This document shows, piece by piece, positions 11,401 to 20,893 of a stretch of DNA of 64,000 nt. Where the stretch lies: contig JALQBC010000004.1 in the NCBI GenBank assembly GCA_023375675.1, positions 248,001 to 312,000 of the forward strand, in the 5' to 3' direction. Under the pieces are notes generated by a model, which saw only the letters and a list, made by a program, of their open reading frames with translations, ran no database searches and was not told the DNA's origin. How positions within the stretch are numbered: position 1 is the stretch's first letter; every line of letters begins with the position of its first letter. The stretch comes from Cytospora piceicola (taxonomy: Eukaryota > Ascomycota > Sordariomycetes > Diaporthales > Cytosporaceae). A program made the translations under genes and the position numbers.

Positions 11401-12416
11401 TAAAAAATGCGTCTAGGGGCCTGAGAGGGAAGCCAGTTGACACCGACAGCTCGAGTGACGACGAGTCAACAATCAAATGGAAGAGAGCGCGGTTCATCAG
11501 ATCCTTGCAACTGGAAAAAGACTTTGAGGACGATGGGAACATCCCCGACATTCCGCTGGAGGCTAGACCACCAAAGCGAAGGAGCTCCGCTGGCAAGGCG
11601 GCAGATAGGTTGAGAAAAAAGTTACGGGGTGAGGCTCAAAGCAACTACGTTGATCCCGACGAGGTGGGCACCGCTCCAGACCCTCTTAGGAATGACAGAG
11701 GCGTCGTCAGAGGCAACAAAGCCCGGCCAAATGAGAAGCGACCACGCAGCAAGAGAGAAAGCAAGAAGGGCAAGAGCCGCCAGAAAGGGCACGATTTCCT
11801 CTCACTCGGCCAGATGAAACGGGATGCCCAAAGCAGTGCGGCCGCCATGTCCCGATACAAGAAGCGCCTGCGCAAGGAATGGGTGTCCAGCTGCAAGATC
11901 GACAAGACCATGGACATTTTGGAGAACATCCGCGAACAGAAGCCTGATGAAAAAACACTCGTCTTCAGCCTGTGGCCGTCCTTCCTAGACCTCCTCGAGA
12001 TTCCCATGGAGAAAGCCGGCTTCCACTTTACGCGCTACGACGGCTCCATGAAAGCAGACGAGCGCGACGCCGCCGTCACATCTTTGATCGAAGACCGCCG
12101 CGTCAAAGTCATGCTGATCAGTTTGACCGCTGGCAATGCGGGCTTGAACCTTACTGCGGCAAGTCAGGTCATCATCCTCGAGCCGTTCTGGAACCCATTC
12201 GTCGAAGAGCAGGCTATTGATCGGGCACACCGCATTGGGCAGAAGAGGGAAGTCACAGTCCACCGGCTACGGATTCCTGGTACTATTGAGGATCGCATCA
12301 TGGACCTTCAAGATTCAAAGAAGGCGTTGGTCGACACTGCGCTCTGCGAGAAGGGCGCGCAGAGCGTGTCAAAATTGGGCCTGGTGGAATTGAAGAGGCT
12401 TTTCAATTGCCACTGA
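8458..12416 (+). CDS. SNF2-family ATPase with inserted RING finger (Rad5/Rad16/Uls1 type)
   Basis: Four exons (8458-8733, 8800-9225, 9324-9804, 9871-12416) give 1242 aa; all phases agree. The third acceptor, AAG at 9323, is weak but is the only nearby AG keeping frame. Exon 4 opens inside the Walker A motif (ADTMGLGKT, about residue 398). Next come the DEAH box (LDEAHNIRN, about 510), a C3HC4-like RING (CALC, CGHYIC, about 714-740) placed between the two helicase lobes, a long acidic Ser/Asp/Glu-rich insert (about 780-960), a basic linker, and the C-terminal helicase lobe with LTAGNAGLNLT and DRAHRIGQ. A RING inside the ATPase is the mark of the Rad5/Rad16/Uls1 subfamily, which couples DNA translocation to ubiquitin or SUMO pathways in repair and chromatin. 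Which paralogue this is cannot be settled here; the missing HIRAN domain argues against Rad5 proper. Confidence 0.85.
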
Positions 12417-13116
12417 GGCGCGTATTGGTCTTTTGCTTTTCTTTTGGAATCACCTTGGGTCATTTTTCTATTGCTATCAGAAGCCCCCTGGGGGCAAACT
12501 ACATGAGCGAATCAAGGAGTCAACGGCGCTTCACATAGCATCATTATCAGCATAGCATCATTATCACAAACTTGGGAAGCCTGGCGCGGCTCGATGGCAT
12601 GACAGGGTGTGGGCAGGACTCCGAACCACGGATGAACATTGAATCTTGTTCTCTGTTGTTTGTCCGCTGTGGAATCGGTCCCGCCGGCGAAAGGGAAACG
12701 ACTGATGCAGCAGTCCCAGTTACATAGTAGCCTTACCGAGGAGAGCAGCAGCTCAGACGCTTAAAAGGCCAAAAGCCGCAAGGTTGAGTCCTTTCATCAG
12801 GGTTCTCACTTTATCAGCTGGTACCTAGATACAAATTCAACTACTCAATAGTTACGGTAATATGGGGAAGCTATCCCAAGACTGTTCGTATTTTCTTCAA
12901 GAATTGACGCACTGAGACTCAGAGCAGAAGCCGTGGGCCACGTCAAGTCTTCTAATCGGATCTGGAGAGATGACTGTGCTAGCATCCATTTTGTGAGCGT
13001 CAGAGCAGCTCTAGTGTTATGGTGAAGTTTCTGAGTCTTCAGCGTTGGTGTTGGGTTACGATCAAGAGTCAAAACTGTAGGTAAACCATGATTGTGGGTT
13101 CGGTGTAGGTTCTCCC
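12417..13116. other. Intergenic, start of decayed region
   Basis: No gene seen. A 17-base unit (catagcatcattatcag) occurs twice in tandem near 12534-12567. Short minus-strand frames here may be the far, unreadable end of the MFS relic. Confidence 0.5.
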
Positions 13117-13878
13117 TCATAAGCCCAATCGGGAGGTAGGTAATGATCCTCGGTGAAGAAGAACATTGAAGGCGAATAGTGATGCCATGATATAGTAGCA
13201 CCACCTCCAAGTTACCTCATCTGCGAGGACGCCGCCGATCAAGGGATGGCAGCGATGCTGCAGCTCGCGCCGGTTATCCCAGTAAACGTTGGCCTCCGTG
13301 CTGGATTGACGCAGAAAGCGATGATGGTGTAGGCCCCTGAGCAGCTCCAACCCCTGCGATGGCCCGGCCGACGACCTGTGCTGTGCTGCTGGGCGCGGCC
13401 ACAGATCAGCGATCCGAGCTCGAAGTTGAAAACATTGATAAGGTACATGTCTGATCTTCAATGGGAAATACTTGTAAGCCTTGCCCTATGCAGACTAGAA
13501 AGCGCCCACCCGTCATGAAGAAGGCTGGGGAGTACCATGCGACATCGCCAAGGCCGGAAACTCGTTGGTGGTTTTCGGAATGGCTGTTGTAGCGATTTCC
13601 CGGACGGAACGCTTGTCAATATATACCCCCTTGGCCGGTATACCTGGGCAGGTAGTGTTGTGGTACGATGTACCAAATCGAGTCATCAAGAAGACACACA
13701 ACACCAAGGCGGCGACGATAAGTAATAGGGCTAGCCCTGACGGGTATTTCTCCTTCCTGGAATGGTCAGCTGGCTTTACGCCATTCCTTTCCTCGCCCGT
13801 AAATCGGTGTCTTTCTCCTTTTCCTCGGAGTCCACATGCACACACGGTGCTGCTGAAGGTGCGATTGAAGGAATGCAA
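13117..13878 (-). pseudogene. Decayed MFS (14-TM drug-efflux type) transporter, N-terminal part
   Basis: Reading the minus strand in several frames gives consecutive MFS landmarks in the right order. They are the first helix after a basic tail (KYPSGLALLLIVAALVL), the IATTAIPK...NEF motif, the DVAWYSPAFFMT segment, GKAYKYFP, the INVFNFELGSLICG helix, AYTIIAFCVNPARRPTFTG, and PLIGGVLADEVTWRWC. They fall in at least three frames, so frameshifts have accumulated. In the segment before GKAYKYFP, two stop codons (TAG at 13497-13495 and 13488-13486) stand where family members usually have Gln and Trp. Sequence beyond WRWC is not recognisable, so the relic is also truncated. Family assignment is strong; non-function is certain from the breaks. 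Confidence 0.75.
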
Positions 13879-14270
13879 ACCAAGCGTATACGAAAGGGAT
13901 GTTTCCGAAATGCAACAAGGTCTTCCGCTTTGCCTCCAGTGGCTCTAATTCGGTTAAGGCATAGCAACATATTCGGCGCCCCTAACAGTGAGTCGCACAG
14001 ATCGCCGACAGGTAAAATATATAAATCTGCTGCACCGCTCTCCTCAAATCTAGGCCGAAGTCAATACCCGCAGCTTCAAGTCATGGGCGTGAGGTTTTAT
14101 TTCCAACCTGTTGAGTGGAACAGTATGCATGGCTGCTGCAGGTTTGCGGCTCAAACTGGCGTGCGGAGGAGAAACGACCGACCACCTTTCTTTTTGTTTC
14201 GCGTTGTCTTTGTTGTGCTCTTTTCATGACGGACAGCTCCCCAATTGCTGAAAAATCAGGTCTTATTACA
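13879..14270. other. Spacer between two relic genes
   Basis: No feature supported. The two relics are divergently arranged, with 5' ends facing each other across this spacer, which may be an old shared promoter. Confidence 0.45.
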
Positions 14271-15008
14271 ATGGAGCACCCGCCTTGGAAGACAACGCTC
14301 TGGACCCTATATATCACCATCGGTGCCCTAACTATCGTATATTTGGGCCTCCTGAGGGCCATGATAACGGTTCTTGCACTCCAAGCCGACGCCATCTATC
14401 TTAATCGGGTGACCTTGGTTTGATTTAAGGACTGGGATGTGCCAGAATATTTTGGCTTCCAGTACAATCAGGCGATTCCGTTTCTCATCATAACGTAAGA
14501 CCATGTCAGCCTCCATGCCTGGCACGTCCTGCCCTCAGGCGTCTGCCGCCGCAATTATGAAGAGCTGTCGAATCAGGAACCCTCGGAGCCACGGGCGAAG
14601 ACACGGAAGTCACCAGAACGAACGTTGAATGTCCACCTGTTGCGGGATGATCGAGTAGCTAGACTCATAATCTACATACATGGAACATCTGGGACAATGG
14701 CGTCGGGTTACAGACCGGAAAATTATCGAGCCCTGCATTCTGGGGCCCCAGACAAGATCCACATTCTGGCGATTGACTACAGAGGATTTGACGTCTCGAC
14801 AGGAGTACCTTCAAGGCGTGGCTTGCTTGTGGATGCCGTGTCTGTTTTCGACTGGGCTACCAAGGCGGCTCGTATCCCACTTGAGCGCATCGTCATCTTC
14901 GGGCACACAGAGAAGAGGTTCATCCGCCAGGACATACTTAAACACGGAGTCCAGAATAAGATCTTGTCGTATCCTATCGTCGGTATGGCGGTTCTGAGGG
15001 CTTTCTAG
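14271..15008 (+). pseudogene. Decayed alpha/beta hydrolase (ABHD12-like)
   Basis: One frame, starting at the ATG at 14271, encodes a membrane helix (LYITIGALTIVYLGLL), the DWDVPEYFGF and LHAWHVLPSGV segments, and a clear hydrolase core: IIYIHGTSGTMASGYRPENY, then HILAIDYRGF and LERIVIFGHT. Two stop codons interrupt it in frame: TGA at 14421-14423, where Trp is expected before FKDWD, and TAA at 14496-14498. After IVIFGH the sequence departs from the family exactly at the nucleophile elbow: the expected G-x-S-x-G is absent and the rest of the fold is missing. So there are two nonsense mutations plus loss of the catalytic half. No frameshift is seen before the break. Confidence 0.8.
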
Positions 15009-16247
15009 TCTGTGGACCCTCAATTCAAAGCTTATTTATCTGCGATTATCCCGGGGTCTAGTCGTGGACCGGTAGACGGCACCTAGGGCCTTGACTAAGT
15101 GCACATGTGAGCAATCGACAAACATAAACCAGGCACTTAAGTACGACATTCCAAGAGCGACCATTGGACATTTATACATAGAACAGCTTAAGACATTAAT
15201 TGCTATACAGACTAATAGATTCCTAAGAAAATAAACCGATGTCTACAAACTTCTGAAGTATCACCCAGGCTCATCACGCGAATGTCCTTTTCCCCGCTGG
15301 ACAAGACAGCGCAGCAACGCAACAAAGAATAGTAGGCTCGGAGAGCATATCTAAAAAATAGTGCTATAAGGTATGAATATTTCAGAAGAGTTCTTATGCG
15401 GAAGAGCGTTTTGCTACCTCCAACGTTCGGAAGGCCACATTGCTTCGAGGCAACAATGGACTGAACCGTAAGCGTCTCTGTAGTCATGTCCTTTGATGTA
15501 TACTTAGTATATATTGTCACACACTCTGAGTCATCTAACGTGCTTGGGGGGTCCTAGTTTCTATCCATATCCAGCGCTGGAGGTTTGAAATGGACATGTG
15601 CGAGAAGAGTAGCGATCTGCGGCCTAGAAGGGCGTTACTTTATTGTCCAAGTACATGCGGTCAGGTATGCAACCTCCGCGTCATTGTTGACCGGTCAACT
15701 GTGTGTGTAAAAGGACCGGAAGTATGTACTCGGTATATAGTTCCGTCGGAAGTCCTTTCAAGTGAAGTGGTTAAAAGATTCAATGTTGGACAATACACGT
15801 ATCACACCGACTAGTAATTAGTTACATATAAGACAAACAGAACACGCCATCAGTATAGCACCTTGGAACAGCAAGGGATGAAGAGGGAACACGTAATATA
15901 AGTAAAACAAAAACAATTCATCGATTTATTTGTCAGCTAAGTAGTTGTATTTTGAAGTCTTACAACACCGGCACAAGGAGGCATCCGACAGCAATATCTC
16001 AACAATTTGCTTGAATCGATGGCAGCTATGCTTCAGCCGCCGTACTACCGGTACTCCCTCTCCATGCAGACCTTCTGCTACTCACCGGAAGAAACCAGAA
16101 AATTCATCGATGCAGCGGCTCTGCTTAGTTCGAGAGAAATTTGCCTATTTTCTGATGATGACTTACTTCCGTTGGATGAAAACGAGGTTGTTTTTGCTCT
16201 CAAGCTCGGTGTGGCAGTGTGGGTTGCCGTTGTCAGTGTTCTGTGGT
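15009..16247. other. Intergenic, no gene seen
   Basis: Short unsupported frames only. AT-richer than the flanking genes, consistent with old decayed sequence. Confidence 0.5.
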
Positions 16248-16541
16248 CTATGGGTTAGTCTCTGTGGTAGATGATGTTGAGAGTTTGCTTCTGCTGGCCT
16301 TCACCAAGAAGAAGGTCCCAAGTCCCAGCCCAGTGACCAAAAGCAAGATAAAGAGTGCCAAGATAAGGACCTTGTTCCACAGTCTGCGGTCTGATTTCTT
16401 TTGGGCTTGATGAGCCCGCTCACCGCGCTCTAGACTGTCGGGGCTGGGGCTGTCCAAAGCAATCTCAGTAAATGACGATTCATCCTCTGTTAGAGACTGT
16501 GGATGCTTTTGGTTTGTAATGTCTTCGCCGTACTGATCCAT
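16248..16541 (-). CDS. Possible small single-pass membrane protein
   Basis: A 97-aa frame from the ATG at 16541 to the TAG at 16248. It has an acidic, Ser/Glu-rich N-terminus, a basic patch (AQKKSDRRLWNK), then one strong membrane helix (VLILALFILLLVTGLGLG), followed by a short Ser/Thr-rich tail. This ordered layout is better than chance frames usually show. The 3' end is uncertain: ACTAACCCATAG just before the stop could be an intron end, which would extend the protein. No family recognised, and it lies in a decayed region, so it may be a relic. Confidence 0.3.
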   Translation of the reverse strand: MDQYGEDITNQKHPQSLTEDESSFTEIALDSPSPDSLERGERAHQAQKKSDRRLWNKVLILALFILLLVTGLGLGTFFLVKASRSKLSTSSTTETNP

Positions 16542-16565
16542 ATTGAATAAGATTCGGAGAGACAA

Positions 16566-17344
16566 AGCGTCTTTGGTAATTCTGTTTATAGTCCTTGAAT
16601 GCTCTCTGAACTACAGGTGACCAGAACAATAATTACCGACGACTTCACTGAAGAGATGGTCAGGGTGATCAATATCTAGGCTACGTGCAAGTAGCATAAT
16701 TTATAGTTTTCCGTGGGGTGTGGGAGGGTGGAGCAACTCGACTTGAAGACAAAGGCGATTTCCCTGCTTGATCAAAGACATCATTGTCATCGAGTCCAGT
16801 ACACCGATGAACAGCCATTGTGCTTGTGGGAGGACAAAAGACTTCTCGTACTGAGGCGTGTGATTCCATTCTTCCCGGGATCTGGAGCCCACCCATGCGT
16901 CGGTCAATAATGGTAATTGCTTTATGTTGTCGTTTTAGCGAGACGTTGTTATGAAACGTCAATGAAGATTTCCCTTAAGGCATTACAATCGCATTGTCTG
17001 GAGAAGGACAATAGATGTTGTAGAAATTACTCTATCAAAAAATTGGGAGAACTGGCAACCAAAGAAAATGATCATTTTTAGACTGGTAATTACAATGGCT
17101 GTCAAGGTGATTGATGTGATCAAATGTGTCGGAAACACCCACAAGAAAGCTATCTTGACTTGTGTCCTGAATGAAGCGGTGGCCATAAAATCCGTAGATG
17201 TCAATTGTGGCCCGGGAGGCTTACAAGGTCCTCTTTGATGGCCAAAGGAGCTAGATAATGACCACCTCGGCAGTAGAAGTACAAGGCGCAGCACTTATAT
17301 TATTGAAGCAACAGCGTAATATTGTCAATGCCTTTCTCTTTTGA
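16566..17344. other. Intergenic, no gene seen
   Basis: Short frames in both strands without motifs or splice support. Confidence 0.5.
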
Positions 17345-17453
17345 ATGTTTACATTGATCAAATTTCCCTGTCTCTTCCCTCCTTATCGCAGGCCTATGCA
17401 TATCGATCTCGTAGACTGTCATGATGTTGTACTCTCGTCCATCTGGGTGTCGA

Positions 17454-17489
17454 ACACAGTCAGCTTGGATGGGGGCAAGGGTGGCACGG
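17454..17489 (+). repeat. 36-base segment shared with the coding region at 18940-18975
   Basis: This segment matches 18940-18975 at 34 of 36 bases and reads TVSLDGGKGGT in the frame that gives TVSLYGGKGGT in the downstream gene. Flanks are dissimilar at a glance. It may be what remains of a second copy of that gene family. The frame around it (17345-17728) is not otherwise convincing. Confidence 0.5.
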
Positions 17490-18365
17490 CTCGCAGGTCT
17501 GTGAGAGGAAATTGGCGAGGCCGTGGTCGTAGTCTAGCAAGCAGCACCTGTAGTATCTCAACGTCTGGGCTGTCGAGCACCGCTAGAGGAGGTTCGGCTA
17601 GTGTACATATGTACCTAAGTACCTTGTCTGGTAAATTTGGTGCTAAGATACAGGCGGGGCACTGGGGTTTCATCGAACCAATCATCTTACATGAGATCCA
17701 GGAAGGTAAACCAAGGCCTGTGCGCTAAGCTAGGCACGTGACTCAGAACGCCAAGCCTCCCAACCTCTTTGATTTCAAGCCGTTGTCTTTCACGCGTTCG
17801 CAACTCTCCTCCACCTCTCCCAAGTGCCATCTCCCATCCCTCATCTCCATTATTCGTCGCCCTCTTGGACTTCACAGAAGCATCGCACTGAATCAATCAC
17901 ACATGGGATGATATCGCACACCCAGTTCAAAGGTACTCGCACCGGCGGGTGACCGTGCACGTCTGCTCGGCGCTGAGCGTTGATGGCGATTGGTCACGGG
18001 CGGCCAAGACCAACTCTACCGGCTTCTACTCACTGTCCACGGCCAGTGAAAGACCCGGGGTCTTGGTGACAGCCGTACTGATGCTTTCGACCTAGTGCTG
18101 GGCGAGACGTGCGGGAACGGTGCCCCCAACTTCCCCGGCTCTCCTTATTGTTCGGCTGCTCAGAGTCAAGGCTGCTCTGCCAACCAGAAGCCTGGGTGGG
18201 CGGGAATCCTGTTGTCATCATATTTGGTGATCTATGACAGGGGCATACTCGTCTCAGTTCATGTGAGCCCAAGAGTTGCTAGCTGACTATATCTAGGCTC
18301 CGAATTCCGTCCAGGTCGCAGGCCGCACTAGTTTCCGACCTGGAGTTGGATTGACTTGGCTCAAC
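17490..18365. other. Upstream region of the ELK-repeat gene
   Basis: No gene seen. A GTGAGC...CTGAC...CTAG stretch at about 18261-18297 resembles a very short intron in a 5' leader but is only about 36 bases, so it is doubtful. Confidence 0.45.
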
Positions 18366-19586
18366 ATGAGTTCCTCGGACATCGTTGATATATCCGCCCA
18401 GTCGGCTGTTGCTACTTGGGCTGCCGACAATCAGGCTTGCCGCCGCCTCGACGCCTTGAAACTCCATATATTCCACGATCCTTCGACCAATGCTGCCTTC
18501 TTCAAACTTCGCGCTCCCGTAACATATCAGACGGCTACCACAAAGTCCAAAAAGACGACTGCTGTATGGCTTTTCATCGCCCCCGAGAGGATTGCGACAC
18601 TGGCTCTCCAAGGGGATGATGAAATCGATGAGGCTGCAAGGAAACAGCTTGGCCCCAACGCCGTCTGCCTACGCTTCGATCTGAATCGCCCAGCTACCCT
18701 TGTCCTACCTCCGGATATCGACCAGAATCGCAAGGAACAAACAAACGATGAGACGCTGAATGCTCTCCAGTCGTTGGCCCGGGCAACTAGCTTTGCCATC
18801 TCGGCAGGTTTACCGGGCCGGATTGTCTCCCAGGCACAACTCCTTTCTCTCTGCACAGCGGCGTCCAGATCTTGGGGCAGCAGCTGTACGGACTTATCCC
18901 CAACACGAGGAGGTCTTGTCAGTAGCAAGCATGCTGCCGACACAGTCAGCTTGTATGGCGGCAAGGGTGGCACGGTCATCGAGGGTGAAAGTCTGGCTAA
19001 ACTTGCGGTGACCGGACATGAAGTGTCGCCACCTCCATATGCAGACGTAGGGGCTAGCCCTCCTTCGGTGCCGGCCTCGTGGCCGGATAAGAAACGGCGG
19101 CGGCGGGCCAGCTCGGACGCTGGCCCTGAAATCGGCCGGCAGCATCTTGGCAAGAGCATGGAGCTGAAAACGGCGCTTGAAGACTTCAAGTCCGCGCAAA
19201 AATCCGAGTTGAAGCGGGATCTGAAAAGCGAACTCTTAGTCGAGTTGAAAGCCGAGCTAAAACAGGAGTTGAGGGCTGAGTTGAAGGACGAGCTCAAAGC
19301 CGAGCTGAAGAACGAGCTGATTGTTGAGGTTGAGACACGAATCTTCGAACGCATTGAACAACGCCTGCAGGAACAGGCAGATGATTTCGATACGCAACTG
19401 TACGACGTCCGACATGAGTTCGGGGGCACGATCTATTCCGAAGTTGAAGACCAGACGTATGCCGTTAGACAAGAGCTGGAGGACTTCGTCAAGGACGAAA
19501 TGGACGAGGCTGAAGCACGGGTTGAGGACCGTATAATAGATAGGTTACAGAACGCCAACATGAGTCTTACGTTCTCTGAACTGTGA
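18366..19586 (+). CDS. Hypothetical protein with ELK-type charged helix
   Basis: Single exon, 406 aa from the ATG at 18366. The N-terminal ~130 residues look globular (AVWLFIAPERIATLAL). A central part has a TVSLYGGKGGT motif, a Pro-rich SPPPYADVGASPPS segment and a basic cluster (KKRRRR) that may be a nuclear signal. Then comes a long charged helix with ten consecutive x-E-L-K-like tetrapeptides (19203-19322), followed by further coiled-coil rich in Glu/Asp/Arg. I believe similar unnamed proteins occur as families in Sordariomycetes, but no function is known to me. A 36-base piece recurs 1.5 kb upstream. Confidence 0.65.
   Translation: MSSSDIVDISAQSAVATWAADNQACRRLDALKLHIFHDPSTNAAFFKLRAPVTYQTATTKSKKTTAVWLFIAPERIATLALQGDDEIDEAARKQLGPNAVCLRFDLNRPATLVLPPDIDQNRKEQTNDETLNALQSLARATSFAISAGLPGRIVSQAQLLSLCTAASRSWGSSCTDLSPTRGGLVSSKHAADTVSLYGGKGGTVIEGESLAKLAVTGHEVSPPPYADVGASPPSVPASWPDKKRRRRASSDAGPEIGRQHLGKSMELKTALEDFKSAQKSELKRDLKSELLVELKAELKQELRAELKDELKAELKNELIVEVETRIFERIEQRLQEQADDFDTQLYDVRHEFGGTIYSEVEDQTYAVRQELEDFVKDEMDEAEARVEDRIIDRLQNANMSLTFSEL
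19203..19322 (+). repeat. Imperfect 12-base coding repeat (x-E-L-K tetrapeptides)
   Basis: Ten successive 12-base units encode SELK, RDLK, SELL, VELK, AELK, QELR, AELK, DELK, AELK, NELI. Codons vary between units (gagttgaag, gagctcaaa, gagctgaag), so the repeat is old or under selection for the protein rather than a fresh slippage product. Confidence 0.8.
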
Positions 19587-20007
19587 ATACATTGTGTTTT
19601 TACGGTCGGCAGCATCCCTTGTCTTCGTACTCTGCGTACACACTCGTCTTCCGCCTCTTGAGCAATAACAGAACCTCGGCCACAGCCGCCACGCTACAAT
19701 TATATATCCAGATGCGAGTTACCAACCACTTCGGCAAGATATGCCTACATCACGCAATAGTCAGAAGTGTGGCTGTCATGAGATGATGGGTAATGGGCAC
19801 CATTGAGATTCGGAGACGATGCGTACTAAGTAGGTTACCTACTTAATATATACGGCAACGATCTGCATCGCAAGCAGGCAGCAGCACCATCAAGCTAGTT
19901 TTCCATCCGATATATAGTCCGCAGTCCTCGAGCCGAGACTCAGCTCGCTACTTCCACGCACCAAGCCTCTTCAACCAGCACCGCCGGGTATTCCCCATCG
20001 ACTCAGC
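19587..20007. other. Intergenic with possible TATA box
   Basis: No gene. TATATA at about 19911, some 90 bases before the next ATG, may be its TATA element. A CTAAGTAGGTTACCTACTTAATA palindrome-like motif lies near 19828. Confidence 0.4.
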
Positions 20008-20637
20008 ATGTCAGGCCTCCTCTTCATCACAGCGCCGGAGGCAGACCACAAGCTCATCAACCGCCTCCTCCTCCACCTGAAAGACTGGGAATACGGAAGC
20101 GGCGACAGGTACAAACTCGTCACCTCCAAGTCCGTCCAGGCCCTCGGCGAAGGACCTTACGTTGGCGGCTCATCAGTCGCCCTCATGAAGCCGACCCCGG
20201 CACCCGCAGACCCGGACCCGGTCAACGAGTGGGCTGGCGCCAGCACGGCGGATGTGGAGGCGTTCTGTCTGGCCCTGGACGCGTCCGGCATCAAAGGCCT
20301 CAACGCGCACCTCTTCGTGGCCCTGGACGCGGACGGCGTAAGGGACATGGACTGTGTCCTGGCGGAGCGGGTCATCGACTGGGCCACGGACCCCATCCAA
20401 TACCCGGAGCGGTCCAACAAGGCGCGCGTGCCGTGGTGTCGAACCTACCTCACCTGGGCCAATCTTGATATTTCTAATCTGCTATGGGAGGAATATATGC
20501 TGGAGGACGCGGGTAGGGGTAACGAAGGGGGGTGGTGGACTTATAATGCTAAGTATCCTCTGGTGTCCCTCTCGGATGAGAAAAGGAGGCTGAAAGACGA
20601 GGCAATGAGCAGGCTGGAAGGCGAAGGGAGGGCTTAG
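20008..20637 (+). CDS. Hypothetical cytosolic protein, 209 aa
   Basis: Single exon, 209 aa, no signal peptide or membrane helix. High GC at third positions, strong for real coding sequence. Visible features are LFITAPEADHKLINRL at the start, GLNAHLFVALDADGVRD in the middle, and a Trp-rich C-terminal third (WCRTYLTWANLDISNLLWEEY, GGWWTYN). The layout resembles small fungal proteins carrying an unnamed domain (DUF6924 is one candidate from memory, not verified). Function unknown. Confidence 0.65.
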   Translation: MSGLLFITAPEADHKLINRLLLHLKDWEYGSGDRYKLVTSKSVQALGEGPYVGGSSVALMKPTPAPADPDPVNEWAGASTADVEAFCLALDASGIKGLNAHLFVALDADGVRDMDCVLAERVIDWATDPIQYPERSNKARVPWCRTYLTWANLDISNLLWEEYMLEDAGRGNEGGWWTYNAKYPLVSLSDEKRRLKDEAMSRLEGEGRA

Positions 20638-20893
20638 GGGCGTTAGTTTCACGACGTTACTACGACTGTATTGAATCCATCACGGTCCTTGTCCGAGCTG
20701 TTGTCTTCCTTCATGCCCGGTCCAAATCAACAGCTAGATTCGCCAAGTTTAATACGCCACAACGGAGATGACTCTCGACAGCCCTGTCATTGCAGTCTGC
20801 TTGTTTCGATTGAGCACTTGCGCTGTTGGACAAGTCTGCTCACAGTGCATGGCGCCCAGACACCCACCATTATAAATCCCGCCCGAGATCACC
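20638..20893. other. Convergent 3' spacer
   Basis: Short spacer between convergent genes; no feature seen. Confidence 0.4.

Noticed and set aside
14495..14511. GTAAGA...CAG in the hydrolase relic as an intron removing the stop
   Set aside because: Only about 16 bases long, and its removal would shift the frame that otherwise continues in family sequence.
18527..19429. 300-aa minus-strand frame
   Set aside because: Ser/Phe-rich shadow of the ELK-repeat gene, no features of its own.
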